A stretch of DNA of 51,426 nt from an uncultured Prevotellaceae bacterium. Its GTDB lineage: Bacteria; Bacteroidota; Bacteroidia; Bacteroidales; Bacteroidaceae. This document shows positions 27,201 through 35,596 of the stretch, piece by piece. A program made the position numbers and the translations under genes. The stretch is taken from the NCBI GenBank assembly GCA_900314655.1, contig OMWC01000024.1:1-51426 (forward strand), read 5' to 3'. Each line of letters begins with the position of its first letter. Position 1 is the stretch's first letter. A model generated the notes under the pieces. That model searched no databases. It saw only the letters and a list, made by a program, of their open reading frames with translations, and had not been told where the DNA came from.

Positions 27201-27220
27201 GAGATAATGAGATAATGAGA
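27201..27220. promoter_or_regulatory. Tandem GAGATAAT repeat between divergent GH28 and GH43 promoters
   Basis: GAGATAAT is repeated at 27201-27208 and 27209-27216 and followed by GAGA. It lies between the two divergent -7 elements, ~19 bp and ~10 bp from them, where -33 contacts or an activator would be expected. Confidence 0.45.
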
Positions 27221-27229
27221 AATTTTTAT

Positions 27230-27237
27230 TAACTTTG
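27230..27237 (+). promoter_or_regulatory. -7 element of the GH43 gene
   Basis: TAACTTTG ends 4 nt before the ATG at 27242, which is fixed by the signal peptide. The message would be leaderless or nearly so. Confidence 0.6.
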
Positions 27238-27241
27238 CAAC

Positions 27242-28804
27242 ATGAAAAAAATATTAACGATCCTTCTTCTGGCTATTGCCGTTTCGCTGCAGGCACAACA
27301 TTGGGGAGACCAAGGAGACGGTACTTTCTGCAACCCTATCCTGCCAACAGACTTGAGCGATCCCGATGTTATCCGCGTTGGCGACAGATACTATATGGTG
27401 GCCAGCGACTTCCATTTCCTGGGAATGCAGATTCTGGAATCTTCAGATATGGTGAACTGGCATGTCGTGACACAACTCTACGACCGTTTTGACTTTCCCG
27501 GATGGGATACCATGGAACATTATGCAGGCGGTTCGTGGGCTCCCAGCATCCGTTGGCACGATGGCCGATTCTGGGTCTATTTCTGCACGCCCGACGAAGG
27601 ACTGTTCATGACCAGTGCCGAACGACCCGAAGGCCCATGGAGCAAACTTCTTTTGGTAAAGGCTGTCAAGAAGTGGGAAGACCCCTGTCCTTTCTGGGAT
27701 GAAGACGGCAAGGCCTATTTAGGTCACAGTCTCTACGGCGCAGGCCCCATCATCATTCATCGCATGAGCAAAGACGGCACGCGCCTTTTAGACGAAGGAA
27801 CGACGGTCTATACGGGTCCTGTGGCAGAAGGAACCAAAATCCACAAGTGGAACGGATACTATTATATGAGCATTCCCGAAGGCGGCGTCTGCTGCGGTTG
27901 GCAGACCATCCTACGGTCCAATAGCATCTACGGTCCCTACGAGCGGAAAGTGGTCTTGGAACAAGGCACTACTGCCATCAACGGTCCTCATCAGGGAGCC
28001 CTTGTAGATACGCCCGACGGCAATTGGTGGTTCTATCATTTCCAGGAATGGAGTCCATTGGGCCGTATTGTCCATCTGCAACCTGTACGATGGGCTGACG
28101 GTTGGCCCCAGATAGGTATCGACCTTGACGGCAACGGTATCGGTGAGCCCGTCACTGAATGGAAGATGCCTTTAGGAAGCAGTAGTAGAAGCGAAATAGG
28201 TAACGAGGTGTGGAAAGACGATTTCGGAAGCAGTACCCTGAAGCCCGAGTGGCAATGGAACCACAATCCGCAGCACGAAGCCTGGTCTCTATCCCGCAAC
28301 AATGGAAAGCTTACCCTTCAAGCCCTGCAGGCTTCCGATTTCATCCACGCCCTTAATACGCTGACGCTGAGAACCATCGGCTATCAGGGCATGGCTACCG
28401 TCACGCTCGATTTCAGCCAGACAGCCGACGGAATGCGTTGCGGCCTGGGCTGTATGGGCAAGAAGAACCACCTCATAGGCATCAAGAAAGAAAACGGGAA
28501 GCCGTTGCTCTACATCGAAGACAACGGACAGGAAGAAACAAGTATTCCCCTCAAAGGCAGCAAGGTCTATCTCCGGCTGCATCTGGATGCTGCGGCCAAT
28601 GTTTATCGCTTTGAGTACAGCACCAATGGCCGCCGCTACCGCCAGTTAGGCAAGGGTTTCTACATGAAATGGGGCAACTGGAAAGGGGCGCGCATTGCCC
28701 TGTATGCATACAATAATATCGCTGCGCGAGGCACAGCGATATTCGATGATTTCATCTATAAAGTAGAGACCCCCACCAAACCTCTCCGAGGGGAGACTTT
28801 CTGA
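27242..28804 (+). CDS. GH43-family beta-xylosidase/arabinofuranosidase-like enzyme
   Basis: A 520-aa secreted enzyme with a signal peptide (1-~19). The five-bladed propeller domain (~25-300) shows the GH43 triad: base Asp in LSDPDVIRVG, the pKa-tuning Asp in KKWEDPCPFW and acid Glu in GPVAEGTKIHKW. A C-terminal concanavalin-like beta-sandwich (~320-505, WKDDFGSSTLKPEWQWNHNP) is typical of GH43 xylosidases. It would trim xylose or arabinose side chains from pectic glycans. The last ~10 residues (PTKPLRGETF) are encoded by a palindromic repeat, so the native C-terminus may have been altered. Confidence 0.9.
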   Translation: MKKILTILLLAIAVSLQAQHWGDQGDGTFCNPILPTDLSDPDVIRVGDRYYMVASDFHFLGMQILESSDMVNWHVVTQLYDRFDFPGWDTMEHYAGGSWAPSIRWHDGRFWVYFCTPDEGLFMTSAERPEGPWSKLLLVKAVKKWEDPCPFWDEDGKAYLGHSLYGAGPIIIHRMSKDGTRLLDEGTTVYTGPVAEGTKIHKWNGYYYMSIPEGGVCCGWQTILRSNSIYGPYERKVVLEQGTTAINGPHQGALVDTPDGNWWFYHFQEWSPLGRIVHLQPVRWADGWPQIGIDLDGNGIGEPVTEWKMPLGSSSRSEIGNEVWKDDFGSSTLKPEWQWNHNPQHEAWSLSRNNGKLTLQALQASDFIHALNTLTLRTIGYQGMATVTLDFSQTADGMRCGLGCMGKKNHLIGIKKENGKPLLYIEDNGQEETSIPLKGSKVYLRLHLDAAANVYRFEYSTNGRRYRQLGKGFYMKWGNWKGARIALYAYNNIAARGTAIFDDFIYKVETPTKPLRGETF

Positions 28805-28827
28805 ACTCCTTTCCCTGGGAGGGGTTT
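28778..28827. repeat. G/C-rich inverted repeat overlapping the GH43 stop
   Basis: AAACCTCTCC (28778-28787) faces GGAGGGGTTT (28818-28827) imperfectly, with CTCC-GAGGGGAG inside. The repeat supplies the last GH43 codons and its TGA, and nearly reaches the convergent MerR stop at 28831. It may double as a terminator. Confidence 0.5.
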
Positions 28828-28830
28828 CCT

Positions 28831-29178
28831 CTACACCAGCGAGTCAAGGTGTTTCTTGAGGTCTTTCAGCTCTTCACGGACTTTGATCAGGCCCTCCATC
28901 ACACGGGCATTCTTGTCAACGCCCTCCTTGTTGGCACTGAGCATCTTCTTGGCGGCAGCAATCTTGAAGCCACGCACCTTCACCAGATTATAAACCGTCT
29001 TGATGTTCTCAATATCCTCAGCCGTATATTGGCGCACGTTGTTACCCGTGGTCTTTGGCTTGAGCGACGGAATCTCCTTTTCCCAGAAACGGAGGTTACT
29101 CTCCGTAACGCCTACTTGTTCAGCCACTTCCTTGATAGAGAAGTAGAGTTTCAGGTTCTTGTCTGTATTCAGTGCCAT
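28831..29178 (-). CDS. MerR-family transcriptional regulator
   Basis: A 115-aa protein. The winged helix-turn-helix (~12-80) shows YFSIKEVAEQVGVTESNLRFWEKE followed by RQYTAEDIENIKTVYNLVKVRGF, the MerR signature. A short C-terminal coiled coil (~85-113) would dimerise it. There are no cysteine ligands, so it is not a metal sensor of the classical type. It is divergent from alaS, a neighbourhood common in Bacteroidota; its target is unknown. Confidence 0.88.
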   Translation of the reverse strand: MALNTDKNLKLYFSIKEVAEQVGVTESNLRFWEKEIPSLKPKTTGNNVRQYTAEDIENIKTVYNLVKVRGFKIAAAKKMLSANKEGVDKNARVMEGLIKVREELKDLKKHLDSLV

Positions 29179-29238
29179 AACAGTATATGAAATAATCTAT
29201 TACCATTTACAATCTGGCCTTAAAGCCAAATTCTTTTG

Positions 29239-29246
29239 CAAAAATA
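29239..29246 (-). promoter_or_regulatory. -7 element of the MerR gene
   Basis: The minus strand reads TATTTTTG, 60 nt upstream of the ATG at 29178. Confidence 0.4.
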
Positions 29247-29289
29247 CAAAATAAATCAGAACATCGAGCGAATAATGCCTTTTTTTTAT

Positions 29290-29297
29290 TAATTTTG
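29290..29297 (+). promoter_or_regulatory. -7 element of alaS
   Basis: TAATTTTG, 32 nt upstream of the alaS ATG; no clear TTTG at -33. Confidence 0.5.
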
Positions 29298-29329
29298 CAC
29301 GCAAAATTGTAAAACCATAAATTTTAAGT

Positions 29330-31966
29330 ATGTTGACAGCCAACGAAATCCGCGAGTCCTACAAGAAGTATTTTGAATCGAAAGGACACGCCATCGTAGC
29401 ATCAGCCCCCATGGTCATCAAGGATGACCCCACGCTGATGTTCACTAACGCAGGTATGAACCAATGGAAAGATGTTATCCTCGGCACTCGTGACCCCGAG
29501 CCACGCCGCCGAGCGGACTCCCAGAAATGTCTGCGTGTGAGCGGTAAGCACAACGACCTGGAAGAGGTAGGCCACGACACGTACCACCACACCATGTTCG
29601 AGATGCTTGGCAACTGGTCGTTTGGCGACTACTTCAAGGAAGGCGCCATCGACATGGCATGGGAGTATCTCGTGGATGTGCTCGGGCTGAATCCCGCCGA
29701 CCTCTACGTGACGGTATTCGAAGGCTCTCCCGAAGATAATATCCCACGCGACGACGAAGCCGCCAGTTATTGGGCAAAGCACGTGCCTGCCGACCATATC
29801 ATCAACGGCAACAAGCACGACAACTTCTGGGAGATGGGCGACACCGGTCCCTGTGGTCCCTGTTCAGAGATTCATGTGGATAGCCGCTCGCCCGAAGAGA
29901 AGGCCAAGGTGCCCGGACGCGAACTGGTAAACAAGGACGATCCCCAGGTCATCGAAATCTGGAACCTTGTGTTCATGCAGTTCAATCGCAAGGCCGACGG
30001 CTCTTTGGAGAAACTCTCCATGAACGTCATTGATACGGGTATGGGCTTCGAGCGCCTCGTCCGCACCATGCAGGGCAAGAACTCCAACTACGACACCGAC
30101 ATCTTCCAGCCTTTCATCAAGGAGATGGAGCGCCTCACGGGCAAGCAGTATGACGGTGGTGAAAACACGTTGGAGAACAATGTCGATGTGGCCATGCGCG
30201 TCATCGCCGACCATATCCGTGCCGTCAGCTTCTCTATTGCCGACGGACAGCTGCCCTCCAACGCCAAGGCCGGCTACGTCATCCGCCGCATCCTGCGCCG
30301 TGCCGTACGCTATGCCTACACGTTCCTCGATCAGAAAGAAGCATTTATCTATAAGCTCGTGCCCACGCTGATTGCCGAGATGGGCGATGCCTATCCCGAG
30401 CTGCCTGCACAGCGCGAACTCATCACCCGCGTCATCAAGGAAGAGGAAGATTCTTTCCTCCGCACCCTCGACCGCGGTATCCGCATGCTCGACGACAGCA
30501 TGGCAGCCCTGAAGGCTCAGGGAAAGACAGAATTGGCCGGTGCCGATGCCTTCAAGCTCTTCGACACTTACGGATTCCCCCTCGACCTGACGGAACTCAT
30601 CTGCCGCGAGAACGGGTTCACCGTTGATGAGGACAGCTTCAACGTAGAGATGCAGAAGCAGAAAGAACGCGCCCGCAATGCAGCCGCCGTTGAAAATGGC
30701 GATTGGGTAGAACTGAAGGCTGGTGAGCAGCAGTTCGTGGGCTACGACTATAGCGAATACGAATGTCACATCCTGCGCTACCGTCAGGTCACCCAGAAGA
30801 AGAACACCTTCTATGAACTGGTGCTCGACTACACCCCGTTCTATGGTGAGATGGGCGGACAGGTCGGCGAACAGGGTGTACTCGTCTCTGAAAACGAAAC
30901 CGTTGAGATTATCGATACCAAGCGCGAGAACGGACAGTCTATCCATATCGTGAAGAAACTGCCCCAGAATCTGGAGGCCGACTTCATGGCCTGCGTAGAT
31001 ACCGACAAGCGTGAGGCTTCTGCCGCCAATCACACCGCCACCCACCTTCTGGACTATGCCCTGAAGCAGGTGCTCGGCGACCATGTGGAGCAGAAGGGTT
31101 CGTTTGTCTCTCCCGACACCCTGCGATTCGACTTTGCCCATTTCCAGAAAGTCACCGACGAAGAACTGCGTCAGGTGGAGCGTATCGTCAACGACATGAT
31201 TCGTCAGGACATTCCCCTCGACGAGCATCGCGACACACCGATGGAAGAAGCCCGCAAGATGGGTGCCATCGCCCTTTTCGGCGAGAAGTATGGCGATAAG
31301 GTGCGCGTAGTCCGTTTCGGTCCTTCATGTGAGTTCTGCGGTGGTATCCATGCCCGCAGCACCGGTCGTCTCGGTCTGTTCAAGATTGTCGGCGAAGCCA
31401 GCGTTGCGGCCGGTATCCGTCGTATCGAGGCCAAGACCGGACGTGAGACCGAAGAGCTGATTTATCAGATGGAAGACCTGGAACGCGCATTGGAAAATCT
31501 CTTCAACAATGCCAAGGACCTCAAAGGTACCATCCAGAAATATATCGGCGAGCACGACCAGCTGAAGAAGCAAGTGGAAGGTTTCCAGCAGCAGGCCGTC
31601 GAGGCAGCCAAGGAGAAGCTGCTCACTCAGGGTCGCCTGGTGAACGGAGTGAAGGTCTTCACGACCATCGTTTACGTGAAGCCCGAGAATGCCAAGGACC
31701 TCGCCTTCAAGGTGCGTGCCGCAGAGCCTCAGAGTTCAATTTGCGTCATCGGATCCATCTTCGAGGGTAAACCCATGCTTAATGTAGCCATCAGCGACGA
31801 CCTGGTGAAAGACCACCAGTTGAACGCCGGGCAGATGGTGCGTGAAGCAGCCCGTCTCATTCAGGGCGGTGGTGGCGGTCAGCCCCACTTTGCCAATGCA
31901 GGCGGCAAGAACCCCGATGGTCTCAGCGCAGCCATCGATAAGGTTGTAGAACTGGCTAATTTGTAA
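29330..31966 (+). CDS. alaS: Alanine--tRNA ligase
   Basis: An 878-aa class II aminoacyl-tRNA synthetase of normal length. The catalytic core shows [28 protein letters not shown] and a motif 2-like [18 protein letters not shown]. The editing domain has the zinc motif [12 protein letters not shown] (~568) and [13 protein letters not shown] (~668). A C-terminal C-Ala/DHHA1 domain (~750-878) ends in [16 protein letters not shown]. It charges tRNA-Ala and clears mischarged Ser and Gly. Confidence 0.98.
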   Translation: MLTANEIRESYKKYFESKGHAIVASAPMVIKDDPTLMFTNAGMNQWKDVILGTRDPEPRRRADSQKCLRVSGKHNDLEEVGHDTYHHTMFEMLGNWSFGDYFKEGAIDMAWEYLVDVLGLNPADLYVTVFEGSPEDNIPRDDEAASYWAKHVPADHIINGNKHDNFWEMGDTGPCGPCSEIHVDSRSPEEKAKVPGRELVNKDDPQVIEIWNLVFMQFNRKADGSLEKLSMNVIDTGMGFERLVRTMQGKNSNYDTDIFQPFIKEMERLTGKQYDGGENTLENNVDVAMRVIADHIRAVSFSIADGQLPSNAKAGYVIRRILRRAVRYAYTFLDQKEAFIYKLVPTLIAEMGDAYPELPAQRELITRVIKEEEDSFLRTLDRGIRMLDDSMAALKAQGKTELAGADAFKLFDTYGFPLDLTELICRENGFTVDEDSFNVEMQKQKERARNAAAVENGDWVELKAGEQQFVGYDYSEYECHILRYRQVTQKKNTFYELVLDYTPFYGEMGGQVGEQGVLVSENETVEIIDTKRENGQSIHIVKKLPQNLEADFMACVDTDKREASAANHTATHLLDYALKQVLGDHVEQKGSFVSPDTLRFDFAHFQKVTDEELRQVERIVNDMIRQDIPLDEHRDTPMEEARKMGAIALFGEKYGDKVRVVRFGPSCEFCGGIHARSTGRLGLFKIVGEASVAAGIRRIEAKTGRETEELIYQMEDLERALENLFNNAKDLKGTIQKYIGEHDQLKKQVEGFQQQAVEAAKEKLLTQGRLVNGVKVFTTIVYVKPENAKDLAFKVRAAEPQSSICVIGSIFEGKPMLNVAISDDLVKDHQLNAGQMVREAARLIQGGGGGQPHFANAGGKNPDGLSAAIDKVVELANL

Positions 31967-31974
31967 TCTTTGGT

Positions 31975-32056
31975 GATGGGTGTTAGGTGTTAGGTGATGG
32001 TGGATACTTTTGAGCCATTACAATCCACTAACACCCAACACCCAACACCTAACGCC
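31975..32056. repeat. GGTGTTAGGTGTT inverted repeat between alaS and the AraC gene
   Basis: A G-rich arm of tandem GGTGTTA units (31975-32004) faces a C-rich arm of ACACCCA units (32023-32056) over an 18-nt loop, giving a ~30-bp imperfect stem between convergent genes. It may terminate both. The C-rich unit also occurs inside the Dcu transporter gene (33777-33813). Confidence 0.65.
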
Positions 32057-32061
32057 CAAAC

Positions 32062-32916
32062 TCACTTCCCTTCGAAACTTCTTCGATAAGCCACGGGGGT
32101 CATTCCCGAACGGGCCTTGAAGAAATTGGTAAGCGCCGACTGGTCATTGAAGAAGAGCATTTCCGATATTTCGCTCATATTGTAGGAGGAAGAGCAGAGC
32201 AATTTGCATATCTCATTATATAAATAGGTGTTGAGATAACTGTTCACGGTCTGTCCCGACATTTCTTTCACCGTGCGCGAAAGATAGGTGGTGGTGATAT
32301 TCAGGCGGTCGGCATAGAACTTGATCTGGCGTTCTTTCCTGAAATTGCGCGAAGCCAGATGAATGAAAATCTTGAAAATGTTCTGTTTGTTGGGCAGGTC
32401 GTGTGAAGGCTGCATATTGCTGCCATAGAGCAACTCGCTGAAGAGCAGCTGTACCACATGCACCAGATGGTCAATCATTTCCTGACGGTAAAGATGCGGA
32501 ACGGAATAGGTGTTGTGAATCTGTCTGCTCATAACGGAGAACAACTCGGCCTTGCCTTCACTCAGATGGAACACCGGCAGCAGATCGTAGGCATAGCTAT
32601 ACTCCATGCCCTTCAGATTCTCGTCGAATGCCAATACCTTATTATAATAGTCTTCTTCTATCATCAGGTTGATGGCCTGAATGTCATCCGTATAAGAATC
32701 ATAGCTGACGGGATAGTTGGGCGGCACCAGCACGAGGTCGTTCTCTCCCAGTTCAATCAGGTTTCCCTTCAGCCGATAGCTCATCCGCCCTTTCTGCACC
32801 AACGCCAGCGTGTAGAAATTCACGCATATCTGCCCCTTCTCTATCTTACCCAGCATGGAATCATCCAACCACGCCACCGACACACTGGCACCGGCGGAAT
32901 AATCATTGTGCATCAT
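32062..32916 (-). CDS. AraC-family transcriptional regulator
   Basis: About 284 aa. An N-terminal cupin-like sensing domain (LIELGENDLVLVPPNYPVSYDS) precedes a C-terminal double helix-turn-helix (~190-284; LNITTTYLSRTVKEMSG and NMSEISEMLFFNDQSALTNFFKARSGMTPVAYR). The ATG at 32916 (or 32913) is preferred because a well-formed promoter (32983-33014) lies just upstream; the longest in-frame ATG at 33024 would precede that promoter. It is divergent from the Dcu-asparaginase-porin-aspartase genes and is probably their regulator. Confidence 0.85.
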   Translation of the reverse strand: MMHNDYSAGASVSVAWLDDSMLGKIEKGQICVNFYTLALVQKGRMSYRLKGNLIELGENDLVLVPPNYPVSYDSYTDDIQAINLMIEEDYYNKVLAFDENLKGMEYSYAYDLLPVFHLSEGKAELFSVMSRQIHNTYSVPHLYRQEMIDHLVHVVQLLFSELLYGSNMQPSHDLPNKQNIFKIFIHLASRNFRKERQIKFYADRLNITTTYLSRTVKEMSGQTVNSYLNTYLYNEICKLLCSSSYNMSEISEMLFFNDQSALTNFFKARSGMTPVAYRRSFEGK

Positions 32917-32977
32917 GTTGGACACTTCTGCCAACGTAAAGATTCTCGATATCAAAAGGCTAATATGGTTTGATTGA

Positions 32978-33036
32978 CTTTGCAAAAATAACGAATTGTT
33001 TCGGATTTTACAAATATTCTCCATTTTTTTGCAAAG
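32978..33036. promoter_or_regulatory. 11-bp inverted repeat in the AraC/dcu intergenic region
   Basis: CTTTGCAAAAA (32978-32988) and TTTTTGCAAAG (33026-33036) are exact inverse complements 48 bp apart, centre to centre. The left arm overlaps the AraC -7 element; the right arm lies 21 bp upstream of the dcu -7 element. They could be two regulator half-sites, but promoter-like sequence also accounts for part of the match. Confidence 0.4.
32983..33014 (-). promoter_or_regulatory. Promoter of the AraC-family gene
   Basis: On the minus strand TTTG (33014-33011), 20 nt, TATTTTTG (32990-32983) matches the Bacteroidota consensus, leaving a 66-nt leader before the ATG at 32916. Confidence 0.65.
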
Positions 33037-33056
33037 ATTCTATAGAAAAAAATATC

Positions 33057-33064
33057 TATCTTTG
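33057..33064 (+). promoter_or_regulatory. -7 element of the dcu-asparaginase-porin-aspA operon
   Basis: TATCTTTG, 43 nt before the transporter ATG at 33108. The nearest TTTG (33028-33031) is 25 nt upstream, longer than ideal, which fits activator dependence. Confidence 0.55.
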
Positions 33065-33107
33065 CCACCGAAAACAAATACTACAGCAATCTTATCAATC
33101 ACCTTCT

Positions 33108-34463
33108 ATGGCTACTACATTAATTATTATTCAACTTTTCATTGTATTGGCATTGATTTTCATCGGTGCCCGCGTGGGAGGTATCGGTCTCGGTATCTAC
33201 GGTATGGTAGGCGTATTCATTCTCGTCTTCATCTTCGGACTCAAGCCCGGCAATATCCCGCTCGACGTGATGCTCATCATCGTGAGCGTCATCACCGCCA
33301 CGGCCTCTTTGCAGGCTGCCGGCGGACTCGACTATCTGGTGGGACTGGCTGCCAAATTCCTCCGCAAGCATCCTGACCATATCACTTACTACGGTCCGCT
33401 CACCACGTGGCTCTTCTGTATCGTTGCAGGCACGGCTCATACCAGCTATTCGCTGCTGCCCATTATTTCCGAGATAGCCACCAAAAGCAAGATTCGCCCC
33501 GAACGCCCCATGACCGTTGCCACCATCGCAGCATCCTTAGGTATCACGGGCAGCCCTATGTCGGCAGCCACGGCAGCCGTCATCAGCACCGACCTGCTGG
33601 GCGGAAAAGGCATCGAGCTGAAGGACATCCTGCTCGTTTGTATTCCGGCCTCGCTCATTGCCATCCTCGTTTCGTCGTTCGTGCAAAACCGTGTGGGCAA
33701 GGAACTCGTTGACGATCCCGAATACCAGCGCCGCGTGAAAGAAGGCCTCATCGACCCCAACGAAACCCTGGAATCCGCCAACACCCAAACCCCAACATCC
33801 AACACCCAGCATAAATACGCCAAGCGCGCCGTATGGGCATTCCTACTGGGCGTGTTCCTCGTGGTTCTTTTTGGCAGCATACCATCCTTGCGTCCCTCAT
33901 ACATGGTTGACGGAGAGATGCAGCGTCTGTCCATGCCACACACTATAGAGATTCTCATGATGTCTATCGCGGCTCTCATTCTCATCGTGGGCAAAGCCAA
34001 GGTGGGCGATGCCGTGAAGGGCAACATCTTCGGCGCCGGTATGAATGCCATGGTGAGCATCTTTGGTATTGCCTGGATGGGCGACACGTTCTTCAACGGC
34101 AACATCGAGTTCTTCAAGAACGGTATCGCCGATATCGTCACTCAGTATCCCTTCCTCTTCGCCATCGCCCTGTTCTTCATGAGCATCATGCTCTTCTCGC
34201 AGGCTGCCACCGTGCGCACCCTCTATCCCTTGGGCATGGCCCTTGGCATCTCGCCGCTGGCATTGGTGGCCATGTTCCCCGCCGTCAACGGCTATTTCTT
34301 CATCCCTAACTACCCCACCGAGGTGGCTGCCATCAACTTCGACCGCACCGGAACGACGCGCATCGGCAAGTACGTGATCAACCATTCGTTCCAGCTCTCC
34401 GGTTTCATCACCACCTTCGTGTCGATAGGCATCGGTTATCTGATTATCACCTTTCTGTATTAA
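33108..34463 (+). CDS. Anaerobic C4-dicarboxylate transporter, DcuA/DcuB family
   Basis: A 451-aa polytopic membrane carrier that exchanges fumarate, malate or aspartate for succinate during fumarate respiration. The start MATTLIIIQLFIVLALIFIG is chosen because the promoter at 33057-33064 lies upstream of it. About ten hydrophobic helices are visible, with conserved SITGSP-like GITGSPMSAATAAV, VAGTAHTSYS and a C-terminal FFIPNYPTEVAAINFDRTGTTRIG signature. One loop (~residues 224-236, NTQTPTSNTQHK) is encoded by a repeat resembling the alaS-araC intergenic repeat. It leads an operon with asparaginase, porin and aspartase. Confidence 0.9.
   Translation: MATTLIIIQLFIVLALIFIGARVGGIGLGIYGMVGVFILVFIFGLKPGNIPLDVMLIIVSVITATASLQAAGGLDYLVGLAAKFLRKHPDHITYYGPLTTWLFCIVAGTAHTSYSLLPIISEIATKSKIRPERPMTVATIAASLGITGSPMSAATAAVISTDLLGGKGIELKDILLVCIPASLIAILVSSFVQNRVGKELVDDPEYQRRVKEGLIDPNETLESANTQTPTSNTQHKYAKRAVWAFLLGVFLVVLFGSIPSLRPSYMVDGEMQRLSMPHTIEILMMSIAALILIVGKAKVGDAVKGNIFGAGMNAMVSIFGIAWMGDTFFNGNIEFFKNGIADIVTQYPFLFAIALFFMSIMLFSQAATVRTLYPLGMALGISPLALVAMFPAVNGYFFIPNYPTEVAAINFDRTGTTRIGKYVINHSFQLSGFITTFVSIGIGYLIITFLY
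33777..33813 (+). repeat. In-frame ACACCCA-type repeat inside the dcu gene
   Basis: Units AACACCCAAAC, AACATCC and AACACCCAGC follow each other and encode NTQTPTSNTQ. The same unit builds the C-rich arm at 32023-32056. It lies in a predicted loop between membrane helices, where an insertion would be tolerated. Confidence 0.5.
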
Positions 34464-34502
34464 ATAAAATAATTTTTTACTAACCATCAAAACAATACAA
34501 TT

Positions 34503-35552
34503 ATGAAACATTTACGTAGTGTTTTAGTGCTTCTCGCACTCTTAGTTTCTGTCAACATCGTTGCTAAACCAAAGATTCGTATTATTGCTACCGGCGGCAC
34601 CATCGCAGGTGTGAGCCAGTCGGCTACTTCTTCTGCCTACAGCGCCGGACAGGTTGGCGTTCAGACATTGATCGACGCCGTTCCTCAGATGCTTTATCTG
34701 GCCGACATCAGCGGCGAGCAGCTCGTCAACATCGGTTCTCAGGACATGAATGATGAGGTTTGGCTCAAGCTCGCCAAGCGCATCAACCAGTTGCTCAACG
34801 AAGAAGGCTACGACGGTGTGGTCGTCACTCACGGAACCGACACCATGGAAGAGACCGCTTACTTCCTCAACCTCACCGTGAAGAGCGACAAGCCCGTCAT
34901 CCTCGTTGGCTCTATGCGTCCTTCTACGGGTATCAGCGCTGACGGTCCCGGCAACCTTTACGCTGGTGTGGCTGCTGCTGCAAGCCCCGCATCGAAGGGT
35001 CGCGGTGTGATGTGCTGCATGAACAACCTGCTGCTCGATGCCAAGGATGTAGTGAAGATGCATACCACCGACGTGGCTACTTTTCAGGGTGCCAACTACG
35101 GAAAGGTAGGTTATGTCTATAACGGCGAGGCTATCTACAACCGCACCATCCAGAACAAGCACACCACACAGTCTGTCTTCGACGTGACCAACCTCGACAA
35201 ACTCCCCAAGGTAGGCATCGTCTATGGCTATGCCAACTGTTCTCCGCTGCCTATGCAGGCATTCGTTGATGCCAAGTTCGACGGTATCGTACTCGCTGGT
35301 GTTGGCGACGGCAACTTCTACAAAGATGTGTTCGACGTAGCCCTGAAGGCTCGTGAGAAGGGCATCAACATCGTTCGTTCTTCACGCGTTCCCACAGGTC
35401 CTACCTGCCTGAACGGCGAAGTGGATGATGCTAAGTATCATTTCGTGGCTGCCCTCACCCTCAATCCTCAGAAGGCCCGCGTGCTGCTGATGCTTGCCCT
35501 CACCAAGACCACCGACTGGCAGCAGATCCAGAAGTACTTCCAGGAGTATTAA
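34503..35552 (+). CDS. ansB: Type II (periplasmic) L-asparaginase
   Basis: A 349-aa exported enzyme hydrolysing asparagine to aspartate and ammonia. A signal peptide (1-~21) is followed by the first catalytic motif IATGGTIAGVSQS (Thr nucleophile), the second motif VVTHGTDTMEETAYFL (Thr-Asp plus downstream Lys) and the substrate-loop region VGSMRPSTGISADGP. Length and signal match the high-affinity periplasmic type. Product aspartate can be passed to aspartase, encoded two genes downstream. Confidence 0.95.
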   Translation: MKHLRSVLVLLALLVSVNIVAKPKIRIIATGGTIAGVSQSATSSAYSAGQVGVQTLIDAVPQMLYLADISGEQLVNIGSQDMNDEVWLKLAKRINQLLNEEGYDGVVVTHGTDTMEETAYFLNLTVKSDKPVILVGSMRPSTGISADGPGNLYAGVAAAASPASKGRGVMCCMNNLLLDAKDVVKMHTTDVATFQGANYGKVGYVYNGEAIYNRTIQNKHTTQSVFDVTNLDKLPKVGIVYGYANCSPLPMQAFVDAKFDGIVLAGVGDGNFYKDVFDVALKAREKGINIVRSSRVPTGPTCLNGEVDDAKYHFVAALTLNPQKARVLLMLALTKTTDWQQIQKYFQEY

Positions 35553-35596
35553 TCAACAACTAACTATTCTTAGTCAATCACCTATCATTATTAATT

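Noticed and set aside
29864..31228. A 454-codon minus-strand open frame within alaS
   Set aside because: alaS is complete with all family motifs on the other strand; the long shadow reflects codon bias.
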